64,000 nucleotides of DNA. It comes from Corella eumyota (taxonomy: Eukaryota; Chordata; Ascidiacea; Phlebobranchia; Corellidae). The notes beneath the pieces were generated by a model. That model was not told where the DNA came from. It did no database searches and saw nothing but the letters and a program-made list of their open reading frames with translations. The translations under genes were made by a program, and so were the position numbers. Below are positions 62,831-64,000 of this stretch, one piece after another (the stretch's first letter is position 1; each line of letters opens with the position of its first letter). The stretch lies in NCBI GenBank assembly GCA_963082875.1, contig OY720098.1, positions 15,686,001-15,750,000 of the forward strand. Reading direction: 5' to 3'.

Positions 62831-63694
62831 ATGAATTGGATGACAAATCTCCCAGAAAGTGCCAAAAACAAACCTTTGGTGAATTTGGCCATCCCTGGGA
62901 GCCATGATTCCTGTGCATGGTATTTAAACCAGAATCTACCTCTGGCACCTGGACAACCAGCTATGTTCCAATACTTTAAACGAATCGTTTATAACTGGAG
63001 TTTAGCCCAGAAGTTGAATTTGCAAGAACAACTATCAATTGGCATTCGTTATTTTGATATCCGAGTGGCACCGTTACCAGAAAGTGGCGAATTTCGTATT
63101 ATTCATGGTTTATACGGTCATACCTTAGAAAGCCAATTGTCGGAGATCAAAGATTTCTTAGTGCAAAATCCTAAAGAAATTGTGTTAATTGATTTTCAAC
63201 ATTGCCTTGGATGTAGTGAGCAACAGCATAATCAGATTATTAATTTAATTACGAAAATGTTCAAGGATCGATTGGTAAGTTGCGTAAACAGGGAAATTAA
63301 AAGTTTGACGATCAACGAATTAAATTCTAACCAGAAGCAAGTAATTGCAATTTACCACCACAAAAATGATTCGAATTTTATGTGGCCTGGAAATATAATT
63401 GCCTCTCCTTGGCATAACCTTCAGGATTGCGAAAAAGTCTTGCATTGCCTTGCGAGGGATCTACCAAAACGACCTGAAAATAAGTTATTTGTTTCACAAG
63501 CTGTTATGACTCCTATTGCAAATACCATCATTTTTTCGGCCAACGAAACTTTAATTTCTTGGCAACGTAGCTTGTTTAGAAAGTTACCTCATTGGCTAAA
63601 AAACCATATTTATTGCAACAATAGTAATATTGTTATATGTGACTGTGTTGACAAAACCTATGCCGATATCGTCATTCAGTCAAACTATATGTAA
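62831..63694 (+). CDS. PLCXD: PI-PLC X-domain protein, PLCXD family, intronless CDS
   Basis: A single uninterrupted frame of 287 aa. It opens MNWMTNLPESAKNKPLVNLAIPG-type sequence: from memory PLCXD3 has W-M-x-x-L-P-E-S and then LTNLAIPGSHDS at the same place, which supports this start. The X domain spans most of the protein. His25 in PGSHDS and His92 in IIHGLYG match the two catalytic histidines, and GIRYFDIR and IVLIDFQH match conserved strands. The family hydrolyses phosphoinositides or related lipids without the PH, EF-hand, Y and C2 parts of classical PLCs; PLCXD proteins are cytosolic, with roles poorly known. The C-terminus ends VIQSNYM, near the family's VIKLNY. AATAAA at 63963-63968 is a likely poly(A) signal. 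A coding region without introns among intron-rich neighbours could be ancestral or a retrocopy. Confidence 0.93.
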   Translation: MNWMTNLPESAKNKPLVNLAIPGSHDSCAWYLNQNLPLAPGQPAMFQYFKRIVYNWSLAQKLNLQEQLSIGIRYFDIRVAPLPESGEFRIIHGLYGHTLESQLSEIKDFLVQNPKEIVLIDFQHCLGCSEQQHNQIINLITKMFKDRLVSCVNREIKSLTINELNSNQKQVIAIYHHKNDSNFMWPGNIIASPWHNLQDCEKVLHCLARDLPKRPENKLFVSQAVMTPIANTIIFSANETLISWQRSLFRKLPHWLKNHIYCNNSNIVICDCVDKTYADIVIQSNYM

Positions 63695-64000
63695 CTTTGT
63701 TAACTGAATATGTACTTAAACTAAAAACCTAGCATAATATGGTCAGCATATTGTATTAGAACTATCTTTCATATTAATCTTCATTCCTGTTGTATTTTTT
63801 TGTATTTAATATATTTGCACTAGTCAATATTTTAATAGAGATTATAATTTATTGTTCTTGTTTTCTGTAGTTTTATCTGGCAAGTTTGTTTTATTTTTTA
63901 GAATTATGTATAAAAATATGTTTTGCCATAATGATTAAATGTTGTATGCAAGTAACAGTTTTAATAAAATAATTATTATACCTTAAACCCTTGTTGTATT
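63695..64000 (+). other. 3' untranslated region of the PLCXD-like gene
   Basis: AT-rich sequence with no open frame. The only AATAAA on the plus strand well placed for cleavage is at 63963-63968, which would give a 3' UTR of about 290 bases. Confidence 0.6.

Noticed and set aside
62704-62892. Minus-strand hydrophobic 62-codon frame
   Set aside because: Antisense to the PLCXD-like start region; the plus-strand protein matches a known family over its full length.

Overview
The window reads as a compact, AT-rich, intron-dense invertebrate chordate genome, most likely a tunicate of the Ciona type. The grounds are short canonical GT-AG introns, single-copy relatives of vertebrate gene families, a dispersed tRNA-derived SINE resembling the composite SINE reported from Ciona, and start-proximal 3' splice sites that would suit spliced-leader trans-splicing. 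The species call is inference; the gene models come from reading splice sites and checking that the reading phase carries across every junction.

Layout. 1-6.5 kb: no supportable gene. 6.5-7.2 kb (minus): first two coding exons of an unrecognised basic, Ser/Pro-rich protein. 10.1-15.5 kb (minus): a complete 13-exon sperm-tail PG-rich repeat gene (STPG2-like, 593 aa). 17.2-41.6 kb (minus): a complete 16-coding-exon gene for a 1659-aa relative of vertebrate SRCIN1 (p140Cap) and KIAA1217 (SKT). A two-exon PTB-domain gene on the same strand (22.2-23.7 kb) lies inside its ninth intron. 45.5-49.2 kb (minus): a secreted or lysosomal serine carboxypeptidase (S10), 6 exons, 462 aa, with SINE sequence in four of its five introns. 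51.1-54.6 kb (plus): a membrane-anchored Sushi plus Cys-rich plus trypsin-like protein, 8 exons, 523 aa, with an unusual active-site surround. 55.5-62.0 kb (minus): a type II membrane exostosin-family (GT47) glycosyltransferase, 12 exons, 479 aa, that resembles plant GT47 enzymes more than animal EXT1/EXT2. 62.8-63.7 kb (plus): an intronless PI-PLC X-domain (PLCXD) protein, 287 aa.

The genes do not form an obvious pathway. Arrangement: carboxypeptidase and protease are divergent across about 1.9 kb; protease and GT47 are convergent; GT47 and PLCXD are divergent across about 0.84 kb. The nested PTB gene sits in its host in the same orientation, so its transcription must be kept separate from host splicing.

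Two signals run through the whole window independently of the genes. The palindrome TGACGTCA (mostly RTGACGTCAY) occurs 15 times, more than half of them in coding exons or at a stop codon and usually read as Asp-Val. A short dispersed motif close to RACCGTAAAGTACAAG recurs in non-coding DNA. No viral, LTR, CRISPR or bacterial-type element was seen.
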